64,000 nucleotides of DNA, taken from NCBI RefSeq assembly GCF_001315105.1, contig NZ_BAZR01000006.1, positions 1 to 64,000 of the forward strand, in the 5' to 3' direction. A program made the position numbers and the translations under genes. The DNA comes from Paenibacillus sp. JCM 10914. Lineage in GTDB: Bacteria; Bacillota; Bacilli; Paenibacillales; Paenibacillaceae. Positions 31,199 to 40,047 of the stretch are shown piece after piece. Positions within the stretch are counted from its first letter, which is position 1. Each line of letters begins with the position of its first letter. The notes below the pieces were generated by a model. The model saw nothing but the letters and a program-made list of their open reading frames with translations, made no database searches and was not told where the DNA came from.

Positions 31199-31227
31199 TT
31201 GACTGGTTGCTATTCCCATGATATAAT
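31199..31227 (+). promoter_or_regulatory. tRNA-Ser promoter
   Basis: TTGACT (31199-31204), 17 nt, TATAAT (31222-31227): a near-consensus sigma-A promoter that would start transcription a few bases before the tRNA. Confidence 0.88.
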
Positions 31228-31239
31228 CAATCTTGCTGT

Positions 31240-31330
31240 GGAAAGGTACCCAAGAGGCCCAAGGGGGCTGACTCGAAATCAGCTAGGCGTCGCAAGGCGT
31301 GCGTGGGTTCGAATCCCACCCTTTCCGCCA
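31240..31330 (+). tRNA. tRNA-Ser (anticodon CGA)
   Basis: 91 nt including an encoded CCA. The acceptor stem GGAAAGG/CCTTTCC, anticodon stem GCTGA/TCAGC around loop CTCGAAA (anticodon CGA, codon UCG), a long variable arm typical of tRNA-Ser, and a T arm with GGGTTCGAATCCC all fit. The discriminator base is G. Confidence 0.97.
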
Positions 31331-31353
31331 TTAGTATCCATAAGATTAAATGC

Positions 31354-31388
31354 AAAGATCCCACTTGCCTACAAGTTGGGATCTTTTT
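31354..31388 (+). terminator. Terminator after tRNA-Ser
   Basis: AAAGATCCC with CTTG pairs with CAAG and GGGATCTTT, followed by TT. Clear intrinsic terminator. Confidence 0.85.
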
Positions 31389-31409
31389 GATTATGTATTC
31401 CGTTCATAA

Positions 31410-31610
31410 TGAAAAAGGGCCCTTACGGACCCTTTTTCTTGTAGGCGGCGCTTGTGAAATGGAATCGTAAATCTTCAACACATTCGCGAACCTGGTTCAA
31501 CAGGCTGTTCACTTGTCCAGTCGGTCAAGCTTGTGGCTTATCTCCTCAGCTTGCATAACGTGAGAATCTTAGGAAACCTATGCGTTGTTCTGATGAAACG
31601 TTCAACGGAA
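31410..31610 (-). pseudogene. Possible small broken gene, family unknown
   Basis: The minus strand gives three short protein-like stretches in different frames: LNVSSEQRIGFLRFSR after an AGAGAGGTG site, then MQAEEISHKLDRLD, then VNSLLNQVRECVEDLRFHFTSAAYKKKGP ending inside a hairpin (31411-31437). Together they could be one protein of about 65 residues with two shifts. Support is weak. Confidence 0.3.
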
Positions 31611-31653
31611 CCACACCTCTCTCATGCACCGCCTGATTATAATGTGTGTTAGA

Positions 31654-31690
31654 ATACCAATCCCTATTCATTCTAGGGATTGGTATATAA
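31654..31690. terminator. Perfect hairpin downstream of the YjzC-type gene
   Basis: A 13-bp perfect inverted repeat ATACCAATCCCTA/TAGGGATTGGTAT (31654-31666 with 31674-31686). The T run is weak on both strands, so it may be a processing or termination hairpin. Confidence 0.6.
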
Positions 31691-31714
31691 ATCCAATAAT
31701 GAATGATGAACAGA

Positions 31715-31909
31715 TTATTTCGGCTGTACCCGTCGTTTGTTTAACCAGACGCGATCATCATTTTGGGTATTAGGAAAGGTGTCGCCTTTATTCATTTGGA
31801 TTTGCTTCGGATTTTCAATGCCCATAATATGGTCTCTCACACCAACTTCCATATAAATTCCATTGTTTGGAGCTTTGTCTCCTCCACGAAATTCGGTCTG
31901 TTCTCCCAT
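31715..31909 (-). CDS. YjzC-family small protein
   Basis: 64 residues, MGEQTEFRGGDKAPNNGIYM, then EVGVRDHIMGIENPKQIQMNKGDTFPNT: the YjzC pattern of small, charged, glycine- and proline-containing proteins in spore formers; function unknown. ATG 31909 has GAGGAGG at 8 nt. A minus-strand gene between tRNA-Ser and rpsF. Confidence 0.8.
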   Translation of the reverse strand: MGEQTEFRGGDKAPNNGIYMEVGVRDHIMGIENPKQIQMNKGDTFPNTQNDDRVWLNKRRVQPK

Positions 31910-32044
31910 CTTGAATTCCTCCTCGTGATGAAGTATGGACTGCATGTATTATCATGCACGAACAGCGTGTAAATCATTGCAGGGAAGATGAGAAAGAGAC
32001 GGTAATAAAGGGAAAGAGAAGCTTGTGTGCTGTAGCGAAACAAC

Positions 32045-32073
32045 TTGCATCCGATCATCCGTTCTGGTATATT
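32045..32073 (+). promoter_or_regulatory. Probable rpsF-ssb-rpsR promoter
   Basis: TTGCAT (32045-32050), 17 nt, TATATT (32068-32073), about 75 nt before rpsF. Confidence 0.55.
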
Positions 32074-32078
32074 ATTAT

Positions 32079-32140
32079 GGTGCGAGTTAGGCTCGCTCCT
32101 TGCTCTCAACCGTGATTGAGGGCCGAAGTCCATAAGGAGG
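32079..32140 (+). promoter_or_regulatory. rpsF mRNA leader, possible S6:S18 autoregulatory element
   Basis: Two short hairpins precede rpsF: GCGAG-loop-CTCGC, then CTCAA-CCGTGA-TTGAG, whose loop holds a CCG. S6:S18 leaders in other bacteria use a CCG in a loop to bind the S6:S18 dimer. The match is by eye only. Confidence 0.35.
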
Positions 32141-32148
32141 TGAAAGAA

Positions 32149-32433
32149 ATGCGCAAATATGAAGTGATGTACATTATTCGTCCTGACATTGAACAAGAAG
32201 CTGTTCAAGCTACAGTCGATAAATTCCAAGGCATCATCTCCAACGGCGGAGAAATTACGAAGCATGACGTAATGGGTAAACGCCGTCTTGCGTATGAGAT
32301 CAAGAAATTCCGTGATGGCGTATACGTTCTGGTTAACTTCAACGCAACACCTGAAGTTGTAGCTGAACTTGAGCGTCTCATGAAGATTTCTGACGAAGTA
32401 ATTCGTTATCTCATTACAAACGACGTTGCTTAA
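32149..32433 (+). CDS. rpsF: 30S ribosomal protein S6
   Basis: 94 residues, MRKYEVMYIIRPDIEQEAVQ to VIRYLITNDVA, full length for bS6, which binds 16S rRNA with S18. ATG 32149 follows AAGGAGGTGAAAG. First gene of the conserved rpsF-ssb-rpsR operon. Confidence 0.97.
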   Translation: MRKYEVMYIIRPDIEQEAVQATVDKFQGIISNGGEITKHDVMGKRRLAYEIKKFRDGVYVLVNFNATPEVVAELERLMKISDEVIRYLITNDVA

Positions 32434-32479
32434 TACGAGTAAACTTAGTAATTGATTTCGTTCTAAGGAGGGGATTGGA

Positions 32480-32974
32480 TTGTTGAACCGTGTCATTTTG
32501 ATTGGCCGACTGACTAAGGATCCCGAGCTGCGCTATACTCCTTCAGGTGTTGCTGTTACGCAATTTACACTTGCTGTTGATCGTCCATTTACTGGACAAG
32601 GCGGGGAGCGCGAAGCGGATTTTATTCCGGTCGTGACCTGGAGACAGCTTGCGGAGACTTGTGCCAACTATTTGCGTAAAGGTCGTCTGACTGCTGTGGA
32701 AGGGCGCATTCAAGTGCGGAACTATGAGAATAACGAAGGTAAACGCGTCTACGTTACCGAAGTTATTGCTGATAATGTTCGCTTCTTGGAGTCAAACCGT
32801 GAAAGCGGTGGCGGCGGAAATCGTGAGGAATCATCTTATAGTGGCGGAAACAATAGCAGTAACAATAGCGGAAGCCGCAGTAACAATAATTACTCGCGTA
32901 ACAACAACAATCAGGATCCTTTTTCCGATGAAGGAAAACCGATCGATATCTCGGATGATGATTTGCCATTTTAA
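32480..32974 (+). CDS. ssb: Single-stranded DNA-binding protein
   Basis: 164 residues. An OB fold at the N-terminus ([23 protein letters not shown]), then a low-complexity Ser/Asn/Gly linker, then the acidic tip DDDLPF that recruits repair and replication partners. TTG start 32480 has AAGGAGG 8 nt upstream. It sits between rpsF and rpsR, the ssbA arrangement of B. subtilis. Confidence 0.97.
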   Translation: MLNRVILIGRLTKDPELRYTPSGVAVTQFTLAVDRPFTGQGGEREADFIPVVTWRQLAETCANYLRKGRLTAVEGRIQVRNYENNEGKRVYVTEVIADNVRFLESNRESGGGGNREESSYSGGNNSSNNSGSRSNNNYSRNNNNQDPFSDEGKPIDISDDDLPF

Positions 32975-32995
32975 TACGGAAAGGACTGACAACGC

Positions 32996-33268
32996 ATGGC
33001 TTTTAAACAAAGAGAAGGCGGAGATAACGACAAAAGACCGGCACGCCGTGGCGGCCGCAACAAGCGTCGTAAAGTATGTTTCTTCACTGTGAACAAGATT
33101 ACTCACATTGATTATAAAGATACAGATCTTCTGAAGAAATTCATCAGTGAGCGCGGCAAGATTTTGCCACGTCGTGTAACTGGTACAAGTGCTAAATATC
33201 AGCGTGCGCTGACGATTGCGGTTAAACGCTCCCGTCAAATCGCATTGCTTCCATACACAACAGAGTAG
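32996..33268 (+). CDS. rpsR: 30S ribosomal protein S18
   Basis: 90 residues; basic N-terminus and the core [38 protein letters not shown] of bS18. Last gene of the operon before a terminator. It binds S6 in the small-subunit platform. Confidence 0.97.
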   Translation: MAFKQREGGDNDKRPARRGGRNKRRKVCFFTVNKITHIDYKDTDLLKKFISERGKILPRRVTGTSAKYQRALTIAVKRSRQIALLPYTTE

Positions 33269-33280
33269 TCTGTTGCGAAC

Positions 33281-33317
33281 AAGCGATCCAGTCCATTAGG
33301 GCTGGATCGCTTTTTTT
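33281..33317 (+). terminator. Terminator of the rpsF operon
   Basis: AAGCGATCCAG pairs with CTGGATCGCTT (33281-33291 with 33302-33312), followed by a T run. Confidence 0.9.
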
Positions 33318-33975
33318 TGTAACGGGATATAGGATTAAACGTATTGAACAAAAGGCTGTTAACAATATGATGAAAATACGACTGTCTCTATACAAAAACA
33401 CTGTCTCCCCAGGGCGAACATTTACTAGCAGTGATGAAACGCGGTTCTACGAGTATGTTGTAAAGCTTTTAAGTTTTAAAGCCCTGAAACCATGTCTGCT
33501 TCAAAGAGACATTGTCTATTCCATATATACAAAACATAGAAGGTGGATTATATAAAAAGCGGAAACACTATGTCGTATTTAACATGTAGATCGTTCGAAA
33601 TAGGTGTTCTGCAAAAAAAGTTTCTTCTATTATATATAGTTATGCATAGCGAGTCTAAATGAACCGTGTAAAGGTGATCCATAACAGTAGTCTTTAATCG
33701 TGTTGGAAAAATAGATAGATTATCTAGATTGGCAGCTTTCGGTAAGTGGAGAAATGTCTATTAACTGTATACATCAACGATACTCATGGCTGCCTTAGAG
33801 AGCTAAAGAAAATCGTGTTCTATGATTACATATTGTTTGCGAAAGTTTTCAAAATTATGATGTCCACTCCAGACAAACAAGCATACACACCATGGAAGGT
33901 CATGGATGTTGTTCGACTTATTATGCATAATCCTCCTCGATTATCCAAACGATAAAGGAAAAGGAGGGCACTCAC
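33318..33975. other. Intergenic region rpsR to the SRAP gene
   Basis: About 650 A/T-rich bases. Short plus-strand frames at 33367-33555 and 33746-33955 lack ribosome-binding sites and family resemblance. I see no clear promoter, repeat or structured RNA. Confidence 0.4.
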
Positions 33976-34650
33976 ATGTGTAGAAGATTTTCTTTGTCTG
34001 CAGGACTGGATGAAGTGAGTAATCGGTTTGGAATCCAACAAGTGATGTATTACTATAAGAGCCGTTATAATATCAGCCCAACACAAACGATGCCAGTTAT
34101 TGTACAGGAGCAGGGGGAGCGCAAGCTTGATGAATATCGTTGGGGGCTGGTTCCCTATTGGGGGAAGGATGCGGTCAATGCGGATTTGATCACTGTGGAT
34201 CAAAATCCAACTTATCGCAAAGCGATTGAAACAAGACGATGTATTGTTCCGTGCAACGGGCTTTATTATTGGCGAAGAGTTGGTAAACGAAGCTATGCGG
34301 TGAGAACCGTTATAGGTGATCATGAAATGTTCGGAATGGCGGGTCTGTATGAGACGTGGCGCGATGCAAGAGGGACTGAAATGAGAACGTGCACGGTGTT
34401 AATGACTGAAGCCAATGAGGTTATTCGTGAATTCGATCAACGCATGCCTGCTATTTTATCAGAAGAGGATATGGGGAGGTGGCTTGATCCAGAGATTAAG
34501 GGCAGAGATGCGTTACAACCACTTCTGCGTACGTATAGCGGAACGATGCGAATCTATCCGGTTACTCCAATGGTGGCAGACGATACCCATGATCATCAAC
34601 AATGCATCGAGGAAATGGATTTAAAACTCGCTTGGGTTAAAAATTTATAG
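33976..34650 (+). CDS. SRAP-family (YedK/HMCES-like) protein with altered active-site residues
   Basis: 224 residues. Begins MCRRF, so Cys2, the residue that crosslinks abasic DNA in YedK/HMCES, is present. WGLVPYWGKDAVNAD and RRCIVPCNGLYYWRR match the family. The usual GFYEW glutamate is replaced (GLYYW), and the usual H-x-R-M-P histidine appears as Asp (DQRMP). In well-studied SRAP proteins Glu and His assist formation and reversal of the DNA-protein crosslink, so chemistry here may differ. Strong ribosome-binding site AAAAGGAGGG. It is a single gene with its own terminator. Confidence 0.85.
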   Translation: MCRRFSLSAGLDEVSNRFGIQQVMYYYKSRYNISPTQTMPVIVQEQGERKLDEYRWGLVPYWGKDAVNADLITVDQNPTYRKAIETRRCIVPCNGLYYWRRVGKRSYAVRTVIGDHEMFGMAGLYETWRDARGTEMRTCTVLMTEANEVIREFDQRMPAILSEEDMGRWLDPEIKGRDALQPLLRTYSGTMRIYPVTPMVADDTHDHQQCIEEMDLKLAWVKNL

Positions 34651-34693
34651 TTCGCAAGTATGAAAATGAAAATAACAGAAGCTATTCGACAAA

Positions 34694-34730
34694 AAAGCAA
34701 TCCAATTCTTTCGATTTGGATTGCTTTTTA
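34694..34730 (+). terminator. Terminator after the SRAP gene
   Basis: A 13-bp stem AAAGCAATCCAAA/TTTGGATTGCTTT (34694-34706 with 34714-34726), then T's. Confidence 0.88.
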
Positions 34731-35311
34731 CTGTTGCAAGCATTTGGTGAAATATAGCTAACCTATGAATGATATATAACATAGAATCTGGAACCAGGCA
34801 GATGGATAGTCCAAAAGCTGTGTTGATGTCAATAAATATGACTCATATTCCTGGATTTAATTGGAGACAACCAATTCAAAACAAAAAACCTTAATGTTAT
34901 GTCATTTAAGATAACATGATACTTACTGAGTAAACATTAATTATAGTTATAAAATGTAAAAAATACTTGAAAATGCATCCGAATCTAGTAAACTAAGGTA
35001 TATCAACCTGATCAAACTTATCATTTACCCTCGAAAACGACATGAAAAACATGATTTTTGAGGAAAATGAAAAAAAGTGATTGACGTTACCTAATTTTAC
35101 ACGTATCATAACATTAATTTTATAGGCAAGAAGATATTGCTAGTGACTTTGGCACTAATTGACCAATGGTATATTTTCTGTAAATCTTTCAATTCATTTC
35201 ACATCATGAGCGATCATCCAGAGAGTTGTCAAGACCCGAAATTATGCAAGGATGATTTCAATATTCGTCCTGATAATTTATAGCAACAACTATTTTAAGA
35301 GGAGGATTCGC
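34731..35311 (+). promoter_or_regulatory. Long A/T-rich leader of the oligopeptide transporter operon
   Basis: No gene. A promoter candidate TTGACG (35081-35086), 17 nt, TATCAT (35104-35109) lies about 200 nt before oppA. A second weaker one, TTGAAA-16-TAAACT, lies near 34970. TATTTTCTGTAAATC (35172-35186) differs at three positions from the CodY box AATTTTCWGAAAATT. CodY control of peptide transport is common in Bacillota, so this is plausible but unproven. Confidence 0.5.
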
Positions 35312-37084
35312 ATGAAGAAGAGATTGTCACTCCTGCTTGCAATCATGATGTTGTCTTTCACCGTATTGGCAGCATGCTCAAGCGGCGGAGGTACAGCAGA
35401 GCCACAAGATCCGGGGGAAAATGTAGAAACACCTGCAAACGATAACGAAGCTGGCGAAGATACAGAAACGCCACCAGCTGAGGGAGAAGACGCTAGCCAA
35501 GGGTATTTCCCGGCTGAAGACATGTCTGGCAACCCGACAGCAGCTAAGAACCGTACCGATACTTTGGTAGTTGGTATGACTGCACCAAAAGGGGTATTCA
35601 ACCCGTTCTATGCTCAAACGGCATATGATAACTATGTGGTTGAAGTTTTATTTGACTCATTCCTGTCAGTTAACGAAGACGGTACTTACAGCAACCGTAT
35701 GGCTGAAAGTGCAGAAGTATCCGAGGATGGCTTGACGTACACTTACAAGCTGAAATCAGGTATCACTTACACTGATGGTAGCCCAGTGAAAGCTAGCGAC
35801 TATGCTTTCGCAATGAAGGTATATCATGATCCAGCATATGAAGGTCAATCGGATTACCTGAAATACAACATTAAAGGCGGTCGTGAGTACTACGAAGGTG
35901 ATGCTACTGAGATTGAAGGTATTACTGTAGTTGACGATCTAACGGTTCAAATCGAAGTTACTGAAGCTACTGCACAAACCTTTGACGCTTTAGGTGGCGT
36001 ATGGTTTGCACCAGAAGCTGTTTACGGCAAGGATTACAAGAAAGGTTCCCTGGACTACATGAATGATCTTCATGGTTCCCCGGTTGGTAGCGGACAGTAT
36101 GTATTGAAAAGCTTCAAGCCAGGTGCTGACGTTGTGTTCGAAGGCAACGAAAACTACTTCCTGGGCGCTCCAAAGATCAAAAACGTAATCTTCAAAACAA
36201 CAACAGAAGAAACCAAAATGGCTATGCTTGAGTCCGGCGAAACGGATATGGACCAAGTTACTGTAGATGAAGATAACATCGAAAACCTTAAGTCTCTTGG
36301 ATTCATTGATCTGAATATCCAACCTACCAATGGTTATGGATATGTTGGTATGAACCACAACAGCCCTAAATTCTCTGATGTTAAGGTACGTCAAGCGTTG
36401 CTGTATGGTTTGAACCGTGCAGAAATCGTAGAAATTATCTATGGTGATTTTGCAAACGTCTTGAACATTCCACAATCCAGCGTTTCTTGGGCTTACACAA
36501 CTGACGGCATCGAAACCTATGATTTCGATCTCGAAAAAGCAAAACAACTTCTGGATGAAGCTGGTTGGGTACCAGGTGCAGACGGCATTCGTGAGAAAGA
36601 CGACGTGAAATTCAACATCGACTTCTCCGCTACAGCTGACAACCCAGTAATCGATGCAATGATTCCGGTTATGATTCAGAACTACAAAGAACTTGGCATT
36701 AACGTTGTAGCCGATACACTGGATTTCAACGCTATCATCGACAAGCGTGAGAGAGGCGACTTCGAAATGTTCTTCATGGCATGGGGATTGACACCTGATC
36801 CTGATTCCACGGTTTACTTGACTGACGGACAACAAAACGGACTTGGTTTCTCCAGCCCGGCGTACGATGAAGCGATGAAGAAAGGCCTTTATGCTATGGA
36901 TCTTGAAGAGCGTAAAGCTGCTTATGCTGAAGCTTACAAAATATTGAACCAAGAAATTCCGGATCTGTTGATCTATCAAAGACGTGATGGATGGGTATAC
37001 AACGGTCGCGTAGAGAACGTTAACATCTCTCCATACAAACGCTTTACATTCGATCTTTATCTGACAGAACTTTCTAACGAGTAG
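35312..37084 (+). CDS. oppA: Oligopeptide ABC transporter substrate-binding lipoprotein
   Basis: 590 residues, SBP family 5. Lipoprotein signal MKKRLSLLLAIMMLSFTVLAAC with lipobox LAAC, then an acidic Gly/Pro/Glu linker that probably spans the wall, then the binding domain (GMTAPKGVFNPFYAQTAYDNYVVEVLFDSFLSV, LKSGITYTDGSPVKASDYAFAM, VRQALLYGLNRAEIVEIIYG). It delivers peptides to the permease pair encoded next. ATG 35312 has AGAGGAGG upstream. The oppA/appA/dppA name is by family; the ligand is unknown. Confidence 0.92.
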   Translation: MKKRLSLLLAIMMLSFTVLAACSSGGGTAEPQDPGENVETPANDNEAGEDTETPPAEGEDASQGYFPAEDMSGNPTAAKNRTDTLVVGMTAPKGVFNPFYAQTAYDNYVVEVLFDSFLSVNEDGTYSNRMAESAEVSEDGLTYTYKLKSGITYTDGSPVKASDYAFAMKVYHDPAYEGQSDYLKYNIKGGREYYEGDATEIEGITVVDDLTVQIEVTEATAQTFDALGGVWFAPEAVYGKDYKKGSLDYMNDLHGSPVGSGQYVLKSFKPGADVVFEGNENYFLGAPKIKNVIFKTTTEETKMAMLESGETDMDQVTVDEDNIENLKSLGFIDLNIQPTNGYGYVGMNHNSPKFSDVKVRQALLYGLNRAEIVEIIYGDFANVLNIPQSSVSWAYTTDGIETYDFDLEKAKQLLDEAGWVPGADGIREKDDVKFNIDFSATADNPVIDAMIPVMIQNYKELGINVVADTLDFNAIIDKRERGDFEMFFMAWGLTPDPDSTVYLTDGQQNGLGFSSPAYDEAMKKGLYAMDLEERKAAYAEAYKILNQEIPDLLIYQRRDGWVYNGRVENVNISPYKRFTFDLYLTELSNE

Positions 37085-37108
37085 TCAAACAATATAACAG
37101 CAGGAATT

Positions 37109-37138
37109 ATATGCTCAGCTCGCAAGAGCTGAGCATAT
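37109..37138 (+). ncRNA. Intercistronic hairpin between oppA and oppB
   Basis: A perfect 13-bp stem (37109-37121 with 37126-37138) capped by a GCAA tetraloop, without a T run. In transporter operons such hairpins stabilise or partly end the message so that the binding protein is made in excess. Confidence 0.75.
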
Positions 37139-37163
37139 CCACTTATATGCCGGGAGGAATATT

Positions 37164-38126
37164 ATGAAGCAGTACATTATCCGGAGGCTGCTGCAGATTA
37201 TCCCGACGATGATCGGGATATCGATTCTCATTTTTGCGATATCTGCCATGGTACCAGGTGATTACATCACAGCGGTGGACAACCCGACGATGTCTGCAGA
37301 GAAAGCAGCTCAGCTTCGGGAAATTTATGGTTTGGACAAGCCTGTCGTAGAGCGTTATTTTACATGGCTTGGTAATATGGTTACAGGTAATCTTGGTGAT
37401 TCCCTGGTTCATAAACAACCGGTTACGACGGTTATCGGGAATTATGTATGGAATTCATTTATGGTTGCATTCTTTGCCCTGATATTCAGTTGGATTATCG
37501 CTGTATTCACGGGTGTTTTTTCAGCTAAGTTTCAGTATTCCTTGTTTGACAAGCTAATGACGTTATTCGTATTTTTATGTATGTCATTGCCATCATTCTT
37601 TATCGGACTTCTTCTTATCAAATTCTTAGCGTTGGATCTTGGTTGGTTCCCGGTCGGCGGGATGGTCACATCCGGTCTTAACGGAAGCACATGGGATCAA
37701 CTAGTTGATATTGCTTGGCATATGTTCTTGCCAGTGCTTGTGTTGACTATGTTAAGCACAGGAAGCCTAACACGTTATTTCCGTACCAGTATGCTGGAAG
37801 TAATCCGTCAGGATTATATTCGTACGGCACGGGCTAAAGGTTTGAAGGAACGCACAGTCATATTTAAGCATGCGCTTCGGAATGCGCTTTTGCCTGCGAT
37901 TACACTGATGGGATTTGAACTGCCTGCTTTGTTTAGTGGTGCGATCATCCTGGAGAAGATTTTTATCTGGCCAGGTGTAGGTCAAATCTATCTGGAATCG
38001 ATTAGTATGCGCGATTATCCGTACATGCTCGGTTTCACAGTGTTTCTGGCTATCTTAACGTTATTAGGTAATGTGCTGTCTGATGTTCTATATGGAACAG
38101 CAGACCCAAGAATTCGCTTGAAGTAG
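37164..38126 (+). CDS. oppB: Oligopeptide ABC transporter permease (OppB type)
   Basis: 320 residues; about six membrane helices, starting MKQYIIRRLLQIIPTMIGISILIFAISAMVPGD, with the ATPase-contact EAA loop YIRTARAKGLKERTVIFKHALRNALLP. GGGAGG precedes the ATG. Second gene of the operon. Confidence 0.93.
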   Translation: MKQYIIRRLLQIIPTMIGISILIFAISAMVPGDYITAVDNPTMSAEKAAQLREIYGLDKPVVERYFTWLGNMVTGNLGDSLVHKQPVTTVIGNYVWNSFMVAFFALIFSWIIAVFTGVFSAKFQYSLFDKLMTLFVFLCMSLPSFFIGLLLIKFLALDLGWFPVGGMVTSGLNGSTWDQLVDIAWHMFLPVLVLTMLSTGSLTRYFRTSMLEVIRQDYIRTARAKGLKERTVIFKHALRNALLPAITLMGFELPALFSGAIILEKIFIWPGVGQIYLESISMRDYPYMLGFTVFLAILTLLGNVLSDVLYGTADPRIRLK

Positions 38127-38138
38127 GAGGAGATTGAT

Positions 38139-39061
38139 TTGTCCGCTGAGGCTGCACCATTAAAATCGAATGTACCAGCTCCAGTTAAGCAGCCGGATTC
38201 TCCGTGGAGAATAGCGATTCGTCGCTTCTCTCGAAACCGACTTGCCGTCATTGGACTGTTTATTATTGTATTCATGTTTCTGTTGTGTTTTATTGGTCCT
38301 TTATTTTCTCCATACAGCATGTATGACTATAGTGCAAAGGATAAGAACCTTGCGCCGAGCGCTAAGTATTGGCTAGGAACGGATAAGGTAGGACGTGATG
38401 TCTTGCTGCGAGTCATGCTGGCAGGACGGATATCTCTTACGGTAGGACTCGTAGCCACTGGGATAACTGTCATCGTCGGGGCAACTTTGGGAGCGCTAGC
38501 TGGATTTTACCGTAGATGGGTAGATACACTCATCATGCGTGTTGCTGACATTTTCATGGCATTGCCAACACTTCCTATCCTGATTATTCTCGGGGCTGTC
38601 TTATCGGATCTAAAAGTGACGCCACAAGATCGAATATACTTCCTCATGTTAATTATCGGTCTATTGGGCTGGAGCGGTTTGTCCCGTCTTGTACGCTCGC
38701 AGATCCTGACCCTACGCGAACAGGAGTTTATCCAGCTACGGAAGCCCTCGGATTAAAGGATCGTCGTAAGATCTTCCGTCATTTGCTCCCCAATACAATT
38801 CCTATTATTATCGTATCGGCTACGCTCGGGGTTGCTGGGACTATTATATTGGAATCTTCATTAAGCTTCCTTGGTCTAGGTGTTGTGCCACCAACACCAT
38901 CCTGGGGCAATATGATCGGAGCGGCTAATAGCTTGATTGATTTCCGCAAACGACCGTGGGTGTGGATACCACCAGGCATGTGTATTCTTATAACCGTTAT
39001 TGCAATCAATCTGATCGGTGATGGACTTCGCGATGCACTTGACCCGAAAATGAAGAAGTAG
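38139..39061 (+). pseudogene. oppC: Oligopeptide ABC transporter permease (OppC type), apparent one-base deletion
   Basis: Start TTG 38139 with AGGAGGAG upstream. An N-terminal OppC domain (SPWRIAIRRFSRNRLAVIGLFIIVFMF) and membrane helices, then REQEFIQ, after which the frame is lost at 38735. One added G restores ATEALGLKDRRKIFRHLLPNTIPIIIV, the EAA loop, through ALDPKMKK, about 307 residues. As the other transporter genes are well conserved, a sequence error is likeliest. Confidence 0.88.
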
Positions 39062-39072
39062 GAGAGGCGATT

Positions 39073-40047
39073 ATGGCTAAAGAACTAGTTGAATTCCGCA
39101 ATTTAAAAACGCATTTTCAAACCTCCGCAGGCACCGTAAAAGCCGTCGACGATGTCAGCTTCAAGATTCGTGAAGGCGAGACGCTGTGCGTGGTTGGCGA
39201 ATCGGGTTGCGGTAAAAGTGTGACGGCAATGTCACTGATGCGTTTGATCGACGTACCTCCAGTCGGAGGGGAGATTTTGTTCGAAGGCAAAGATCTATTG
39301 AAGTTAAATAAACGGGATATGAGCTTGATTCGCGGTAATGATATCGCGATGATCTTTCAGGAGCCAATGTCTTCTCTTAACCCGGTACTGACCATTGGGG
39401 AGCAGATCGTGGAACCGATTATGCTGCATCAGTTGGTTAACCGTAAAGAAGCGAAGCAGCGTGCAATCGAGCTGATTACGCTGGTAGGTATCCCACGTGC
39501 AGAGAAGATTTATGATTCATATCCGCATGAGCTTAGTGGCGGTATGCGTCAACGGATCATGATCGCGATTGCACTCAGCTGTAATCCGAGATTGTTGATT
39601 GCCGATGAACCGACTACGGCCCTTGATGTAACGATTCAAGCACAGATTCTCGATCTGATGCGCGATATTAAGGAGAAATTCAATACGTCCATCATGTTGA
39701 TTACGCATGATCTGGGTGTAGTGGCTGAAATGGCTGATTATGTTGTAGTTATGTATGCGGGTAAGGTCATTGAAGAAGCGCCTGTTATTGAACTCTTTAA
39801 ACAACCAAAACATCCATATACGAAGGGATTGCTCAAGGCGAAACCTGTCATTAACCAAAAACAAGAGCGTCTCTATTCGATTCCAGGTCAGGTTCCGAAT
39901 CCAGTAGATCTTGGTGATAACTGTCATTTCCATGATCGCTGTGAATTCTGCATGCAGATCTGTAGAGAAAAAACACCTCCACTCAGCACAGATCCGAATG
40001 GTCATAAGATCGCTTGCTGGTTGTATGAAGAGGAGGGGAAAGCATAA
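39073..40047 (+). CDS. oppD: Oligopeptide ABC transporter ATPase (OppD type)
   Basis: 324 residues. Walker [17 protein letters not shown], signature [15 protein letters not shown], Walker [13 protein letters not shown], and the C-terminal peptide-transporter extension with the cysteine cluster [21 protein letters not shown], which may bind an iron-sulfur cluster. Overlaps oppF by one base. Confidence 0.94.
   Translation: MAKELVEFRNLKTHFQTSAGTVKAVDDVSFKIREGETLCVVGESGCGKSVTAMSLMRLIDVPPVGGEILFEGKDLLKLNKRDMSLIRGNDIAMIFQEPMSSLNPVLTIGEQIVEPIMLHQLVNRKEAKQRAIELITLVGIPRAEKIYDSYPHELSGGMRQRIMIAIALSCNPRLLIADEPTTALDVTIQAQILDLMRDIKEKFNTSIMLITHDLGVVAEMADYVVVMYAGKVIEEAPVIELFKQPKHPYTKGLLKAKPVINQKQERLYSIPGQVPNPVDLGDNCHFHDRCEFCMQICREKTPPLSTDPNGHKIACWLYEEEGKA

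Noticed and set aside
31837..32496. A 219-codon minus-strand frame across rpsF
   Set aside because: It lies antisense to rpsF and the YjzC-type gene; no independent support.
33367..33955. Two short frames between rpsR and the SRAP gene
   Set aside because: No ribosome-binding sites, no family resemblance, A/T-rich intergenic composition.
35990..36979. A 329-codon open frame antisense to oppA
   Set aside because: It is a shadow of a highly biased coding sequence, with no ribosome-binding site or family resemblance.
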